Source of the DNA: Acidilobaceae archaeon
Lineage (GTDB): Archaea > Thermoproteota > Thermoprotei_A > Sulfolobales > Acidilobaceae
Direction: 5' to 3'
Length of the DNA: 64,000 bases
Assembly (NCBI GenBank): GCA_027014125.1
Contig: JALWEI010000026.1
Coordinates: forward strand, 1-64,000
Part shown: positions 17,297 through 26,491 of the stretch, piece by piece
Layout: each line of letters opens with the position of its first letter
Position numbering within the stretch: the stretch's first letter is position 1
Made by a program: the position numbers and the translations under genes
Notes under the pieces: generated by a model
Told to the model about the DNA's origin: nothing
Seen by the model: the letters and a program-made list of their open reading frames with translations, nothing else
The model's database searches: none

Positions 17297-18550
17297 TTGG
17301 ATAGGCTCATATCGCCCGGGGCCGTCAAGGAGGCCCTAGACTATTCTATAGACGTCCTCAAGAGGCTCATATCAATACCCACAGTCTCTCCCCAGGGGGA
17401 CCACTACGAGGAGGCGGCCGAGCTCCTAGCCAAGGAGCTAGAGGGCCTAGGCTTCAGCGTCGAGGTAATCAAAGTCCCGATGAATTACCAGAAGGAGAAG
17501 TGCAGGAACGCCAGCACTATCCCTAGGTACATAGTCCTAGGCAGGAAGGGGGAGGGAACCCGGCTACACTTCAACGGCCACTACGACGTAGTTCCCGGGG
17601 GCCAGGGCTGGACAGTCACCGAGCCATTCAAGCCGATAGTAAAAGACGGCAGGCTCTACGGGAGGGGCGCGATAGACATGAAGGGAGGCATAGCGGCGAC
17701 TCTAGGAGCATTCAAGGCCCTCCAGCTAGACTCCAAGGAGCCAGGCATCACGCTCGAGGCAGCATTCGTGCCCGACGAGGAGATAGGCGGGGAGTGCGGT
17801 ACCGGCTACCTTCTAGAGCGCATAGAGCCGCCGGACTACCTCCTCCTACCAGAGCCCAGCGGGCTAGAGCATCCATGGCACGGCCACAAGGGGGCAGTAT
17901 GGGTCAAGGTCAGGGTCAGGGGTGTAAACGCCCACGCCAGCACCCCCTGGCTAGGGAGGAACGCGTTCCTACTAGCCTCCGCCCTGGCCCTCGATATACA
18001 GCAAGCCCTGGCATCAAGGCTCCCCGGCAGGAAGACGAAGTATCCAATCAAGCCGGAGGATGCAGCGTACCCGACTGCGGCGATCGGTGGCGTAGCAGGC
18101 GTGCCCGGGGGTGGGAAGACTAACCAGGTGCCCGGCGAGTTCGTGTTCACGATAGACAGGAGGACCATACCAGAGGAGACTGTGGAGGAGGTGCTTGAGG
18201 AGCTTAAGGGTATAGTCAGGTGGGCCGCTGTAGCCCGTGGCCTGAAGCACGGCGAGTATGAGGTGGAGCTGGAGCACTCGATGCCGGCCGTGGTCAACGA
18301 CCCGGGAGAGCTATACGAGGCCTTGAGGAATGCGGGGGCGGCGGCTGGCGTGGAGGTAGGGGAGCCACACCTATGCCCCGGAGGGCTGGATATGAGGTAC
18401 TACGTGGTCAAGGGCGTCAAGAGCATATCATATGGGCCGAGCGGGGAGGTTGCCCACGCCCCCGACGAGTACATAGAGCTCAGTGAGCTGGAGAAGCTCA
18501 TCGAGATCTACGCCGGCACGGCCCTGCTACTAGGAGCCCGGGGAGGATAG
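17297..18550 (+). CDS. M20-family metallopeptidase (ArgE/DapE/ACY1 type)
   Basis: A 417-residue dinuclear zinc hydrolase. The metal and catalytic blocks are LHFNGHYDVVPGG, LYGRGAIDMKGGIAA, PDEEIGGECGTGYLLE and a C-terminal SYGPSGEVAHAPDEYIEL. The central dimerisation domain begins near GAVWVKVRVRGVNAHAST. Substrate is not readable: deacylation of an amino acid or a succinyl/acetyl intermediate is likely for the family. TTG at 17297 with GGGTG upstream. The next small gene starts 4 bases after the stop. Confidence 0.85.
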   Translation: MDRLISPGAVKEALDYSIDVLKRLISIPTVSPQGDHYEEAAELLAKELEGLGFSVEVIKVPMNYQKEKCRNASTIPRYIVLGRKGEGTRLHFNGHYDVVPGGQGWTVTEPFKPIVKDGRLYGRGAIDMKGGIAATLGAFKALQLDSKEPGITLEAAFVPDEEIGGECGTGYLLERIEPPDYLLLPEPSGLEHPWHGHKGAVWVKVRVRGVNAHASTPWLGRNAFLLASALALDIQQALASRLPGRKTKYPIKPEDAAYPTAAIGGVAGVPGGGKTNQVPGEFVFTIDRRTIPEETVEEVLEELKGIVRWAAVARGLKHGEYEVELEHSMPAVVNDPGELYEALRNAGAAAGVEVGEPHLCPGGLDMRYYVVKGVKSISYGPSGEVAHAPDEYIELSELEKLIEIYAGTALLLGARGG

Positions 18551-18553
18551 GCA

Positions 18554-18835
18554 GTGGAGAGGCCAAAGCCGCAGAGGCACGTGATCCTAGCTGGTCTAGT
18601 GGGGCTCCTAATCGGAGGAGGCTCCGCTGTTGCTAGCCTAGAGAGCCCGGTGGAGCCCAGGGTCGTCGGCTCCCTCCTGCTCCTAGCCTCCATGGCAGCC
18701 ACACTAATCCTATACTACGCCTACATCCTGGTGGGCAAGCTTAAACCGGGGTGGGGTGTCCTATTCGAGTCCCTCCTATCCACCCTCCTTTCCTCCCTGG
18801 TGGCCGCCGCTGTTGTCTATGACATGCTAGCCTAG
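18554..18835 (+). CDS. Small membrane protein of unknown function
   Basis: 93 residues with three hydrophobic segments (about residues 11-29, 38-60, 68-90). No family recognised. The GTG at 18554 has GGAGG overlapping the end of the M20 gene, so it is translationally linked to that gene. Followed by a 84-base gap with the SAM synthetase promoter. Confidence 0.55.
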   Translation: MERPKPQRHVILAGLVGLLIGGGSAVASLESPVEPRVVGSLLLLASMAATLILYYAYILVGKLKPGWGVLFESLLSTLLSSLVAAAVVYDMLA

Positions 18836-18863
18836 CCTGCGGCCCTGAACGATATTGTCATAT

Positions 18864-18871
18864 TATTTATA
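18864..18871 (+). promoter_or_regulatory. TATA box of the SAM synthetase gene
   Basis: TTATTTATAT about 50 bases before the GTG start at 18920. A GGGGGGT ribosome site lies at 18907-18914. Confidence 0.5.
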
Positions 18872-18919
18872 TGTCCCGCACGTTCATCGAGTATCGTCGA
18901 AGGCAGTGGGGGGTAGCCG

Positions 18920-20137
18920 GTGGCTAGGAACATAGTAGTCGAGGCCTATAGGCACCCTAGCGTTGAGGAGTACGAGGTCGAGCTCGTAGAGAGGAAGGGG
19001 CTAGGCCACCCAGATTATATAAGTGACGCGGCAGCGGAGGTGGCCAGCCGGGCCCTAAGCAGGTATTACCTAGAGAGGTACGGTAGAATACTCCACCATA
19101 ACCTGGACAAGGTCCTCCTCGTCGGAGGCCAGGCGGCCCCCAGGTTTGGAGGGGGCGAGGTGCTCCACCCGATATACATCATAGTCTCCGGGAGGGCCAC
19201 CACCGAGGTCAGGACCAGCGAGGGAGTGGAGCAGGTACCCGTGGGCACCCTCGTGATCGAGTCGGTCAGGTCCTGGATCAGGGAGAACTTCCGCTTCCTA
19301 GACCCAGACAGCCACGTGGTGGTCGACTACAAGATAGGGAAGGGGAGCGTAGACCTAGTGGGTCTCTACGAGGCGGCCGAGCGGGTGCCCAGGGCCAATG
19401 ACACGAGCTTCGGGTCCGGCTATGCCCCCCTCTCCACCCTGGAGAAGCTGGTCTACGAGACGGAGAGGCTCCTCAACAGCAGGGAGGTGAAGGCCAGGAT
19501 ACCGGCGCTGGGCGAAGATATAAAGGTGATGGGCCTCCGGAGGGGTAAGAGTATCGACCTAACCATAGCAGCAGCGATCATATCCCACAAGGTCCTAGAC
19601 CCCGGGGAATACCAGGCGGTAAAGGAGGAGGCCAGAGAGGTTGTACTAGACCTAGCCTCTAGGCTAGCACCAGATTATGACGTCAACGTCTATATAAACA
19701 CGGGAGACATACCTGATAGGGGCGTATTCTACCTAACCGTGACCGGCACCAGCTCCGAGCACGGGGATGACGGCATGACTGGGAGGGGGAACAGGGCGAA
19801 CGGCCTCATAACACCCCTAAGGCCTATGAGCCTCGAGGCTACGGCAGGGAAGAACCCTGTCAGCCACGTCGGCAAGATCTACAATGTCCTAGCAAACGAC
19901 ATCGCCAGGAGGGTGTACGAGGAGGTGGACCAGGTCAAGGAGGTCTATGTCAAGATACTAAGCCAGATAGGCAGGCCCATAGATGATCCCCTGGTTGCAG
20001 ATGTCAAGGCCAAGGTCGATGGAGGCGAGCTGCCTGCCAGCGTGAAGGCGGAGATAGAGGCAATCGTAGACGAGGCGCTCTCCGGAATAACAGGGTACAC
20101 GGAGAAGATCCTGCGAGGCGAGGCCAGCCTCTTCTAA
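18920..20137 (+). CDS. mat: S-adenosylmethionine synthetase, archaeal type
   Basis: 405 residues of the archaeal MAT family, unrelated at sequence level to bacterial MetK. Characteristic blocks are [96 protein letters not shown] and [13 protein letters not shown]. It makes SAM from ATP and methionine. The upstream mtnA gene recycles the methylthioadenosine that SAM use produces. The 3' end overlaps the convergent FTR1 gene by 4 bases. Confidence 0.95.
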   Translation: MARNIVVEAYRHPSVEEYEVELVERKGLGHPDYISDAAAEVASRALSRYYLERYGRILHHNLDKVLLVGGQAAPRFGGGEVLHPIYIIVSGRATTEVRTSEGVEQVPVGTLVIESVRSWIRENFRFLDPDSHVVVDYKIGKGSVDLVGLYEAAERVPRANDTSFGSGYAPLSTLEKLVYETERLLNSREVKARIPALGEDIKVMGLRRGKSIDLTIAAAIISHKVLDPGEYQAVKEEAREVVLDLASRLAPDYDVNVYINTGDIPDRGVFYLTVTGTSSEHGDDGMTGRGNRANGLITPLRPMSLEATAGKNPVSHVGKIYNVLANDIARRVYEEVDQVKEVYVKILSQIGRPIDDPLVADVKAKVDGGELPASVKAEIEAIVDEALSGITGYTEKILRGEASLF

Positions 20138-20982
20138 TCCCTACCCCTGCCGGGCCATATCTTGTACCCGTATGCCCTTAGGATCAAGGGGATCAGTATG
20201 GCCAGGTAGCCTAGCTGGGCTATCAGCCTCACCCACTCCATGCTAACCGAGTACCCGAACATCACCGCGAGGATCGAGCCCACAAGCCCCTTATGGTGCA
20301 GCAGGCTCCCCTCGGATATGCCCAGGTCGTAGGCATCCTCCAGGAGCACGCCATCATATATCCCCTCCTCCTCCATGAACTCCGCCAGCTCGTGTATCCC
20401 ATACCCCAGTATGCCCGAGGCGACGAAGGTGAGTAGGATCGATGTCATCATGAAGAAGCGCCTCAGGCTGATACGGTAGCCTGCCACGTATATCATATAG
20501 GCTATGCTAACCGCCAGGAGGCCGCCAGCCAGGGCTCCCGCGGCGGTGTCCATGGGCTTGGATAGCATGTATGGGACTAGGAAGAGCACCGTCTCTAGGG
20601 CCTCCCTATAGGTTATGACGAAGGTGAATGCTATGAGGCCCAGGCCGCTGGTTATGAGGGATACCCTCCTGCTTATATTCCAGGCTAGCTGCGGCCCGGT
20701 CTTGGCCATCCAGTATATCACCCATGTGAGGACTCCCGCCGCTATTAGGGATGCGATGCCTTCGAAGAGCTCCTTTTCGGGGAAGCCGCCGTAGAGGAGC
20801 CATACCGTGTAGCCCGTGGCGAGGCCCAGGGCAAGGCTCCCCGCTAGGCCTAGGGCTACGTATTTCCTCATTCCAGTGCGTCCTGTCTTGGATAGTGTCG
20901 TTAGTATGATTGCTAGTATTAGGCTGGCCTCGAGCACTTCCCTGAGGGTTATCACCATGCTGCCTAGGGCTTCTCCCGGCAT
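20134..20982 (-). CDS. FTR1-family iron permease
   Basis: 282 residues, seven hydrophobic helices. Two REXXE iron-binding motifs are present: Arg14-Glu18 (TLREVLEAS) in helix 1 and Arg126-Glu130 (TYREALETV) in helix 4, the hallmark of FTR1/EfeU permeases. [15 protein letters not shown] and [11 protein letters not shown] resemble the FTR1 C-terminal half. No ferroxidase or EfeO-like partner lies beside it. A palindrome near its promoter may be an iron operator. Confidence 0.85.
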   Translation of the reverse strand: MPGEALGSMVITLREVLEASLILAIILTTLSKTGRTGMRKYVALGLAGSLALGLATGYTVWLLYGGFPEKELFEGIASLIAAGVLTWVIYWMAKTGPQLAWNISRRVSLITSGLGLIAFTFVITYREALETVLFLVPYMLSKPMDTAAGALAGGLLAVSIAYMIYVAGYRISLRRFFMMTSILLTFVASGILGYGIHELAEFMEEEGIYDGVLLEDAYDLGISEGSLLHHKGLVGSILAVMFGYSVSMEWVRLIAQLGYLAILIPLILRAYGYKIWPGRGRD

Positions 20983-21022
20983 GGCTCGGCCCCAGTGATA
21001 CTGTGTACCCCAATAGTGTTAT

Positions 21023-21035
21023 TTAACGCCGTTAA
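21023..21035. promoter_or_regulatory. Palindrome in the FTR1/nitrilase promoter region
   Basis: TTAACG-C-CGTTAA is a perfect 13-base dyad about 40-50 bases before the FTR1 start. The TTAAATAA on the minus strand beside it could be the FTR1 TATA box, so bound protein would block transcription. The half-site resembles the GTTAA half-sites before cydA. Confidence 0.45.
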
Positions 21036-21103
21036 TCGTGTAACAGTTTCTACCAAGAAAATATTTTCACATAAAGACACGTAGAAAACCAGGGGGATGA
21101 ATA

Positions 21104-21892
21104 GTGGCTAGGATAGGAATCCTACAGGCAAGGGCCTCAAAGACCAAAGACGAGGCTAAGAGAAGGGTCGAGCAGGTACTAGCCAAGTCCAGGGTGGAGG
21201 CCGACGTAATAGTAATGCCAGAATACCTGATGACCGATCCAACAGGTCTCCCGCCCAGCGAGCTCTCCAAGATAGCAGAGCCCGTGGGGGGCACGTGGAC
21301 CAGGTGGCTAGAGCGGCTTTCTGATGAGTACGGCTCCTGCATCATAGCATCAATGTTCGAGGAGGGCCCGGGGAAGCCCTACAATACAATCGTGCTAGCC
21401 CAGCCAGGCCGGGGAGTCGTGTACACGTACAGGAAGACCCACCTATTCGATGCACTAGGCTATAGCGAGAGCAGCATCCTATCCCCGGGCAGCGAGCCGC
21501 CTAGGACTATTAACGCCTGCGGCCTGAGGCTAGGCGCCGTTGTGTGCTTCGAGCTCCGCTTCCCCGAGCTATTCAGGATGCTAGCCCTAGAAGGGGCGGA
21601 TCTCGTGGCGGTCCCGGCTGGATGGTATAGGGGTGATGGGAAGGAGGAGGCCCTCCGCTTCCTAGCCCAGGCTAGGGCCCACGAGAACACTATGTACATC
21701 GCTGTGGCGTCACTCTATGGGGCCAACTTTACTGGGAGGAGCATGCTGGTCGACCCCATGGGCATCGTGGTGCTGGACCTGGGCCACGGGGAGAGGTATG
21801 CCGAGGCCGATCTAGATCCTGGAGCGTTGGAGGAGGCGAGGTCCAGGCTCCCAGTGCTGAGGCTCAGGAGGCCCGGCCTCTACAGGCTCTAG
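21104..21892 (+). CDS. Nitrilase-superfamily carbon-nitrogen hydrolase
   Basis: 262 residues with the complete Glu-Lys-Cys triad: Glu40 (VIVMPEYLM), Lys111 (YRKTHLFDA) and Cys148 (GAVVCFELRFPELFR). The single-domain length and RSMLVDPMGIV block place it among omega-amidase/amidase-like members. The substrate is unknown. GTG at 21104 follows GGGGGATGA. Divergent from FTR1. Confidence 0.85.
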   Translation: MARIGILQARASKTKDEAKRRVEQVLAKSRVEADVIVMPEYLMTDPTGLPPSELSKIAEPVGGTWTRWLERLSDEYGSCIIASMFEEGPGKPYNTIVLAQPGRGVVYTYRKTHLFDALGYSESSILSPGSEPPRTINACGLRLGAVVCFELRFPELFRMLALEGADLVAVPAGWYRGDGKEEALRFLAQARAHENTMYIAVASLYGANFTGRSMLVDPMGIVVLDLGHGERYAEADLDPGALEEARSRLPVLRLRRPGLYRL

Positions 21893-21963
21893 CCAAGACA
21901 TATATTGTATATACTAGAGCCTAATCTTTATGGCATATTATTAATAAGCCGCTCCGTATCACG

Positions 21964-23187
21964 GTGGCAACAGGAGTAACACAAGGGGAAGACGAGGCAG
22001 AAGGGTGCAGGATAATGGCCAAGACCATCGAGAAGCTGGACGGGGTTGTGTTGGAAGCCCTGTCCAGCAAGAGGCGCAACGGCGCCGCGATGATACTGAG
22101 GGTCAAGGGCGACAAGGAGGGTAGGAACAGGGTCTCCGCCGCCCTTGCCATAGACGTGAGCCCATCCATGGATGGGGATAGGATCTTCTACGCAAAGAGC
22201 GGGGCCGTGAGGGCCATAGACACTCTCGAGAACGGGGACGGCGTCTCCGTTATAGGCTTCTGCAAGAAGGCGTGGCTAGAGTACGAGGCAACAATTAAGG
22301 GGGAAGCGGAGAAGAGGGAAGCCGCCAGGGCGGTGGCCAGGCTGAAGACCTGCTACGGGACCAATATAGAGGGCGCCCTAAGGCTCGGGGTAGAATCGCT
22401 AAGCAGGCTAACAGCCAGCGGGGGCGCCGGGGTCCTCCTACTGATAACAGATGGAGAACCCAACGTGGGGAAGAAGGACCCCGATAAGCTGGCCGAGATA
22501 CTCAGGGATAAGCCATACAAGCTCCTTGCAGTCGGTGTAGGCCTAGAGTACAATGAGAAGCTCCTAGCCCGGCTGGCCGAGAAGGCTGGCGGGGAGATGA
22601 GGCACATATCCGACCCCAGCCACCTCGAAGAGTCCCTACTAGAGGAGGTAGCAAAGGCGGCTAGGCTCGTGGCATCAAAGCTAATCCTAAGGATCAAGGC
22701 ATCCAAGGCGAAGCCAAGGATCTACGGGTGGAAGGCTCTTACAAGCAACGGCTACATAGTCCTAGACCTTGGCTCCCTATCCTCTGGAGAGGTAATCGAC
22801 GTCGGACTGGAGCTAGACAGCGGGCCCCTAGAGGTCGAGGTCGAGTACATAGACCCCTCGACAGGGGCAAAGAGGAGGTTCGGCCCCATAAAGATCAAGG
22901 CCGAGGCGGGGGAGAGCGATGAGTACGTGGAGCATAGGCTCAAGGTGCTCAAGGCGCTGGATGAAGCGGAGAAGGCGGTAGAGAAGAAGGACTACAGGAG
23001 GGTCTACGAGATCATAAACGAGGTCTCCGAGGCAACGCTAAGCCTAGGAGACATGAGGCTCTACGAGGAGACAGTAGACATAGCAGAGCTACTAAGGAGC
23101 GGCGAGGCAGGGGAGGCGGCTAAGAGGCTATACTCCGCCCGGTTCAAGGCCAGGAGGGGTGAAGAGGGTGGCAAGGCTCAGGCTTAG
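21964..23187 (+). CDS. von Willebrand factor A domain protein
   Basis: 407 residues. A vWA domain (about 55-240) with an intact MIDAS: Asp64-x-Ser66-x-Ser68 (LAIDVSPSMDG), Thr133 (CYGTNIEGALR) and Asp163 (LLITDGEPNVG). A beta-rich domain (240-320) and a helical C-terminus (325-395, VEHRLKVLKALDEAEKAVEKKDY) follow. The start may instead be the ATG at 22015, preceded by GGGTG. It heads a probable operon with FHA and kinase genes; by analogy the vWA protein could be a phosphorylated partner bound by the FHA protein. Confidence 0.85.
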   Translation: MATGVTQGEDEAEGCRIMAKTIEKLDGVVLEALSSKRRNGAAMILRVKGDKEGRNRVSAALAIDVSPSMDGDRIFYAKSGAVRAIDTLENGDGVSVIGFCKKAWLEYEATIKGEAEKREAARAVARLKTCYGTNIEGALRLGVESLSRLTASGGAGVLLLITDGEPNVGKKDPDKLAEILRDKPYKLLAVGVGLEYNEKLLARLAEKAGGEMRHISDPSHLEESLLEEVAKAARLVASKLILRIKASKAKPRIYGWKALTSNGYIVLDLGSLSSGEVIDVGLELDSGPLEVEVEYIDPSTGAKRRFGPIKIKAEAGESDEYVEHRLKVLKALDEAEKAVEKKDYRRVYEIINEVSEATLSLGDMRLYEETVDIAELLRSGEAGEAAKRLYSARFKARRGEEGGKAQA

Positions 23188-23527
23188 GATAGTTAAGACG
23201 CCCCAAGAGCCGCCATGGAGGGAGGTAGTCCTAGACCCCCCAGGCGAGTATATACTCGGTAGGGATCCGAGGGTGCACCTATTCATACCAGACAAGTACA
23301 TATCCCGGAGGCACCTCAGGATACTATACAAGAATGGCAAGTGGATGATAGAGGATCTGGGCAGCAGGAACGGGACCCTCCTCGACGACACTCAGATACA
23401 AGGCAAGGGCCCGGTAGAGCTGCCCAGCAAGGGGGAGCTGGTAGTTGGCCTAACAGTCATAGAGTTAGAGCAACTAGGCGGGGATAAAGTAGAAGAAGGG
23501 GGCAAAGAGGAGGCTAAAAAGGGATAG
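23168..23527 (+). CDS. FHA-domain protein (phosphothreonine reader)
   Basis: About 119 residues, almost entirely one FHA domain. GEYILGRDPRVHLFIPDKYISRRHLRI and DLGSRNGTLLDD hold the conserved Gly-Arg, Ser-x-x-His and Asn-Gly-Thr residues needed to bind phosphothreonine. The start at 23168 (GTG) has GGAGGGGTGA just upstream; an in-frame GTG at 23159 lies inside that site. It overlaps the 3' end of the vWA gene by 20 bases and precedes the kinase, so it is very likely translated with them. Confidence 0.9.
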   Translation: MARLRLRIVKTPQEPPWREVVLDPPGEYILGRDPRVHLFIPDKYISRRHLRILYKNGKWMIEDLGSRNGTLLDDTQIQGKGPVELPSKGELVVGLTVIELEQLGGDKVEEGGKEEAKKG

Positions 23528-23535
23528 GATAAGTG

Positions 23536-24894
23536 ATGCCCCGATACTCGCCCTCAATCGATGAAGCCAGCAGGATACTCGAAGACCCGGTGGAGAGGGC
23601 CCCCCTCATACTAGCCTCCACCCTAGAAAAATCCTACCAGGGCCCCTGTAGGCTTGAGGATCTACCCAGCGAGGGTGCATGGCTAGCCCGGATAGAAGGG
23701 GCCCATGGCAGGGCGGAGCTACTCATAGTATCCGGGGTCGTGGTTGCAGCCCTCAGCCCCCACGGCAGGGGCAAAGCGGCGCTGGAAAAACTCCCCCGCA
23801 ACGGCGAGTGCAGGATAGAACTGTTCAAGGTCGATCTTGATAGCCTGCCCTACAGAGACCTCCTACTAGACGCGGCAGGCAGGGTAGAGCCACCCCAAGC
23901 CTGGGTCGGGGGCCACCTATACGGGTATAGCGTGGAGGCAGTCATAGGCGAGGGGGCCTTCAGCTACGTCCTCCAAGCCAGGGCACCCTGGGGCACTATA
24001 GCGCTGAAGGTACTCAAACCAAACCACACACGGGACCCAGGTAAGGTATGGAAGTTCGCAATGGAAACACTAACCCAGGCCACCATAGCCAACGTACCCC
24101 AGAGGATCCTGGAGGAGGCAGCGGCAATGGCGCAGGGAGTTAGCGTGGACGTGCTAGAGTCTGGGAGGAATGCTGTGGTAAAGGTTTATGATGTTCACAT
24201 ACCCCCGGGGGCCAGCTACCTGGACCACCCACCCGCAGCGGCTATGGAGATCATGGAGGGCAGCCTGGAGCATAGCCCCGCGGGGATACGGGATGTAGCC
24301 TCCAGTGTGGCTCGAGGCCTAGCCCTGGCCCATGCCCTGGGCTATGGCCACTTCGACCTGAAGCCGGGGAACGTGCTCCATAGTAAGGGCTCGTATAAGC
24401 TGGCCGACTTCTCAGGCTACGTTAGGGGGCCTCGGGGGTTTATAGTCGAGAATGTGACTCCAAGCTACGCCGATCCATACCTAGTAGCCTCTAGGGGCGT
24501 GGGTGTGGGCCTCGATAGCGACGTATACAATTACTACACGCTCCTGATAAGGCTAGCCACAGGCCGCCCCCCAGCCTGCACGCTCTCCCTAAACAGCTTC
24601 CTCCTAGCCATGCATACGGGGAGCAAGCCCAGGCTACCCTCTCCCCCCACATATGCAACCCGCCTCTTGGACGCGCTGGCTAGGTCCTACAAGGGGGCTG
24701 GCAGCCCTACTAGCCTATTGGAGGAGGTCTCCAGGGAATACAGTGACTGCATTAGGATAGAGGTCGGGGCTATCGGGGAGGCTCTGGGAGGCGAATGGGT
24801 AGATTACGCCCTGGCAGGGCTAAGCATAGACCGGGGTGAAAGGCCCAATAGCATGGTATCCCGTGGCTCAGTACCATGGGAGTCCCTACTATAA
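23536..24894 (+). CDS. Ser/Thr protein kinase (Hanks type)
   Basis: About 452 residues. An N-terminal domain of 125 residues of unknown type precedes a kinase domain: G-loop IGEGAFSYVLQA (139-149), ATP lysine Lys159 (IALKVLK), catalytic loop HFDLKPGNVL (Asp275, Asn280, with HFD in place of HRD), and DFS at 292-294 in place of DFG. All catalytic residues are present apart from the DFG glycine and HRD arginine, so it may act without activation-loop phosphorylation. No membrane helix. Immediately follows the FHA gene. Confidence 0.88.
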   Translation: MPRYSPSIDEASRILEDPVERAPLILASTLEKSYQGPCRLEDLPSEGAWLARIEGAHGRAELLIVSGVVVAALSPHGRGKAALEKLPRNGECRIELFKVDLDSLPYRDLLLDAAGRVEPPQAWVGGHLYGYSVEAVIGEGAFSYVLQARAPWGTIALKVLKPNHTRDPGKVWKFAMETLTQATIANVPQRILEEAAAMAQGVSVDVLESGRNAVVKVYDVHIPPGASYLDHPPAAAMEIMEGSLEHSPAGIRDVASSVARGLALAHALGYGHFDLKPGNVLHSKGSYKLADFSGYVRGPRGFIVENVTPSYADPYLVASRGVGVGLDSDVYNYYTLLIRLATGRPPACTLSLNSFLLAMHTGSKPRLPSPPTYATRLLDALARSYKGAGSPTSLLEEVSREYSDCIRIEVGAIGEALGGEWVDYALAGLSIDRGERPNSMVSRGSVPWESLL

Positions 24895-24934
24895 GCCGGC
24901 CCGCTGAAGGACCGTCTTCTAGAGGGCCAACTGC

Positions 24935-24945
24935 ACCAACTATAT
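24935..24945 (+). promoter_or_regulatory. TATA box upstream of the propeller gene
   Basis: ACTATATAAGG lies in the 160-base gap after the kinase gene. A second TATA-like element (ATATTATAAGG) is at about 25004-25014, nearer the gene. Either may drive the propeller gene. The gap otherwise shows nothing I recognise. Confidence 0.4.
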
Positions 24946-25056
24946 AAGGACCGCTAGTAGGCTAGCTCTGGTGAACACTTATTACTGTATTTCCCCATAT
25001 TATAAGGGATAGATAGGGGGTGCCATATTTTAGCCTGGGCCGCTAGCCGTAGGGCC

Positions 25057-26388
25057 TTGAGTATAGTTGGTATACCCGTATTATGCCTAGCGATCCTCGC
25101 TCTGCCAGGAACAACTATTATCGCAACCTCACTCCTGTACGAGGAGCCGCCGCCACCCCCTATACTATGGGTGCGGAATCTGGGCCCTGTGTTTACAGTG
25201 GAGTGGAGCCCGGACGGTACCATGCTGGTTACCGGCGGGGTTCGTAATAAGGTTATAGCACTTGATACAAGGGGTAACACATTATGGGAGAGGGAGTTAT
25301 ACGGTATTATATACGATATATCGTGGAGCCCAGATGGAAGCATGATCGCCGTGGTCGGGGAAAACTTCGATCGCGTAGTTGCTCTAGACACGCAGGGGAA
25401 CCTAGTATGGGAGACTAAGGTAGGCGAGTACCTATACCCTCTTGACAGGGTATCGTGGAGCCCAAATGGGAAGTGGCTGGCTGCCGCCGAATCTACGTTC
25501 CAACTGTTTCTACTGGATAGGGAGGGCAACCTACTATGGAAACGCGATATAAGCTATGAGTTTAACCGTGCAATACTTGATTTCACATGGAGCCCCGACG
25601 GCTCCATGCTAGCAGTTAGCACTACACTCTGGGCCGTCAGCACTCTCATGATCTTCGACCCTAATGGCACTATTATCTGGAAGCACGAGCTAGACGAGTA
25701 TACGATAAGTAAGCCCTTATGGAGCCCTGACGGGAGCATGCTGGTAATAATCACTTCCTCTGGTAAGGTACTCTTTTTCAGCAGGGATGGGGATCTGCTC
25801 TGGAGCTATGAGGATCCTGATCCTAAAAAGAGTATAGGCATGGTTGCTGCATGGAGCCCCGATGGGGGTATGATTGTGGCTTCTGGTACTAGAATCTACG
25901 GCAACCTCTATAGCCTACCAATGGTTATGGTGTTTAGCATCAACGGGACTAAGTTGACTAAGCTGTGGGAGCACGTGTTAGATAATATCCATATGTCGGC
26001 TACGGATATAGAGTGGAGCCCCGACGGGAGTATGATAGCAGTTGGCACCTACCCGCAGGTCATAGTATATAATAGTTCTGATGGGAAAGTGCTGTGGAGG
26101 CACGACTTGCAAGGCGAGGTAATGCGGGTGGCATGGAGCCCTGACGGCTCAATGTTAGCAGCAGGCTCATTATCCGGGAATGTCGCCCTCTACAACATTA
26201 CTGAGGAAATTAAAGTTGATAGTCCTACCCTGCTGGACCAGTTAACCCTCAATCCCTATATACAAAAGCTAACATCGTCAGACAACAGGCTTCTGGTATC
26301 CGTAATCCTCCTCGCATTACTACTATTACTACTAGTTCTGCTAGCTAGAAGGAGCAGGCGGAAAAGGCGGGAGCATACCCCGGGATAA
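25057..26388 (+). CDS. Membrane-anchored beta-propeller (WD40-like) protein
   Basis: 443 residues. Eight to ten repeats carry the motif W-S-P-D-G-S-M, spaced 40-50 residues and followed by L-D-x-x-G-N-x-x-W, making a WD40/PQQ-like propeller. An N-terminal hydrophobic helix (residues 4-22) and a C-terminal helix (about 413-431) followed by RRSRRKRRE suggest the propeller lies outside the membrane. The TTG at 25057 is only the first standard start. The frame stays open upstream (codons for LAWAASRRA, giving a proper positively charged n-region), and GGGGGTG at 25015-25021 sits before it, so translation may begin near 25027 at a non-standard codon. Confidence 0.8.
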   Translation: MSIVGIPVLCLAILALPGTTIIATSLLYEEPPPPPILWVRNLGPVFTVEWSPDGTMLVTGGVRNKVIALDTRGNTLWERELYGIIYDISWSPDGSMIAVVGENFDRVVALDTQGNLVWETKVGEYLYPLDRVSWSPNGKWLAAAESTFQLFLLDREGNLLWKRDISYEFNRAILDFTWSPDGSMLAVSTTLWAVSTLMIFDPNGTIIWKHELDEYTISKPLWSPDGSMLVIITSSGKVLFFSRDGDLLWSYEDPDPKKSIGMVAAWSPDGGMIVASGTRIYGNLYSLPMVMVFSINGTKLTKLWEHVLDNIHMSATDIEWSPDGSMIAVGTYPQVIVYNSSDGKVLWRHDLQGEVMRVAWSPDGSMLAAGSLSGNVALYNITEEIKVDSPTLLDQLTLNPYIQKLTSSDNRLLVSVILLALLLLLLVLLARRSRRKRREHTPG

Positions 26389-26440
26389 GCCGAGCAGCCA
26401 GTCCCACACGGAAAGGGCCTGCCTGGAGGGTTCCCTTGAC

Positions 26441-26450
26441 CCTATATATC
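26441..26450 (+). promoter_or_regulatory. TATA box of the PRPP synthetase gene
   Basis: CCTATATATC predicts a transcript start near 26466-26470. That excludes the ATG codons at 26462 and 26471 and supports the ATG at 26492. Confidence 0.5.
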
Positions 26451-26491
26451 TTGACCGGATAATGGGGGGAATGGGGTGGAGGGTGCCTAGC

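Noticed and set aside
23159-23167. Upstream GTG as the start of the FHA gene
   Set aside because: It lies within the GGAGGGGTGA ribosome site; the GTG at 23168 has proper spacing.
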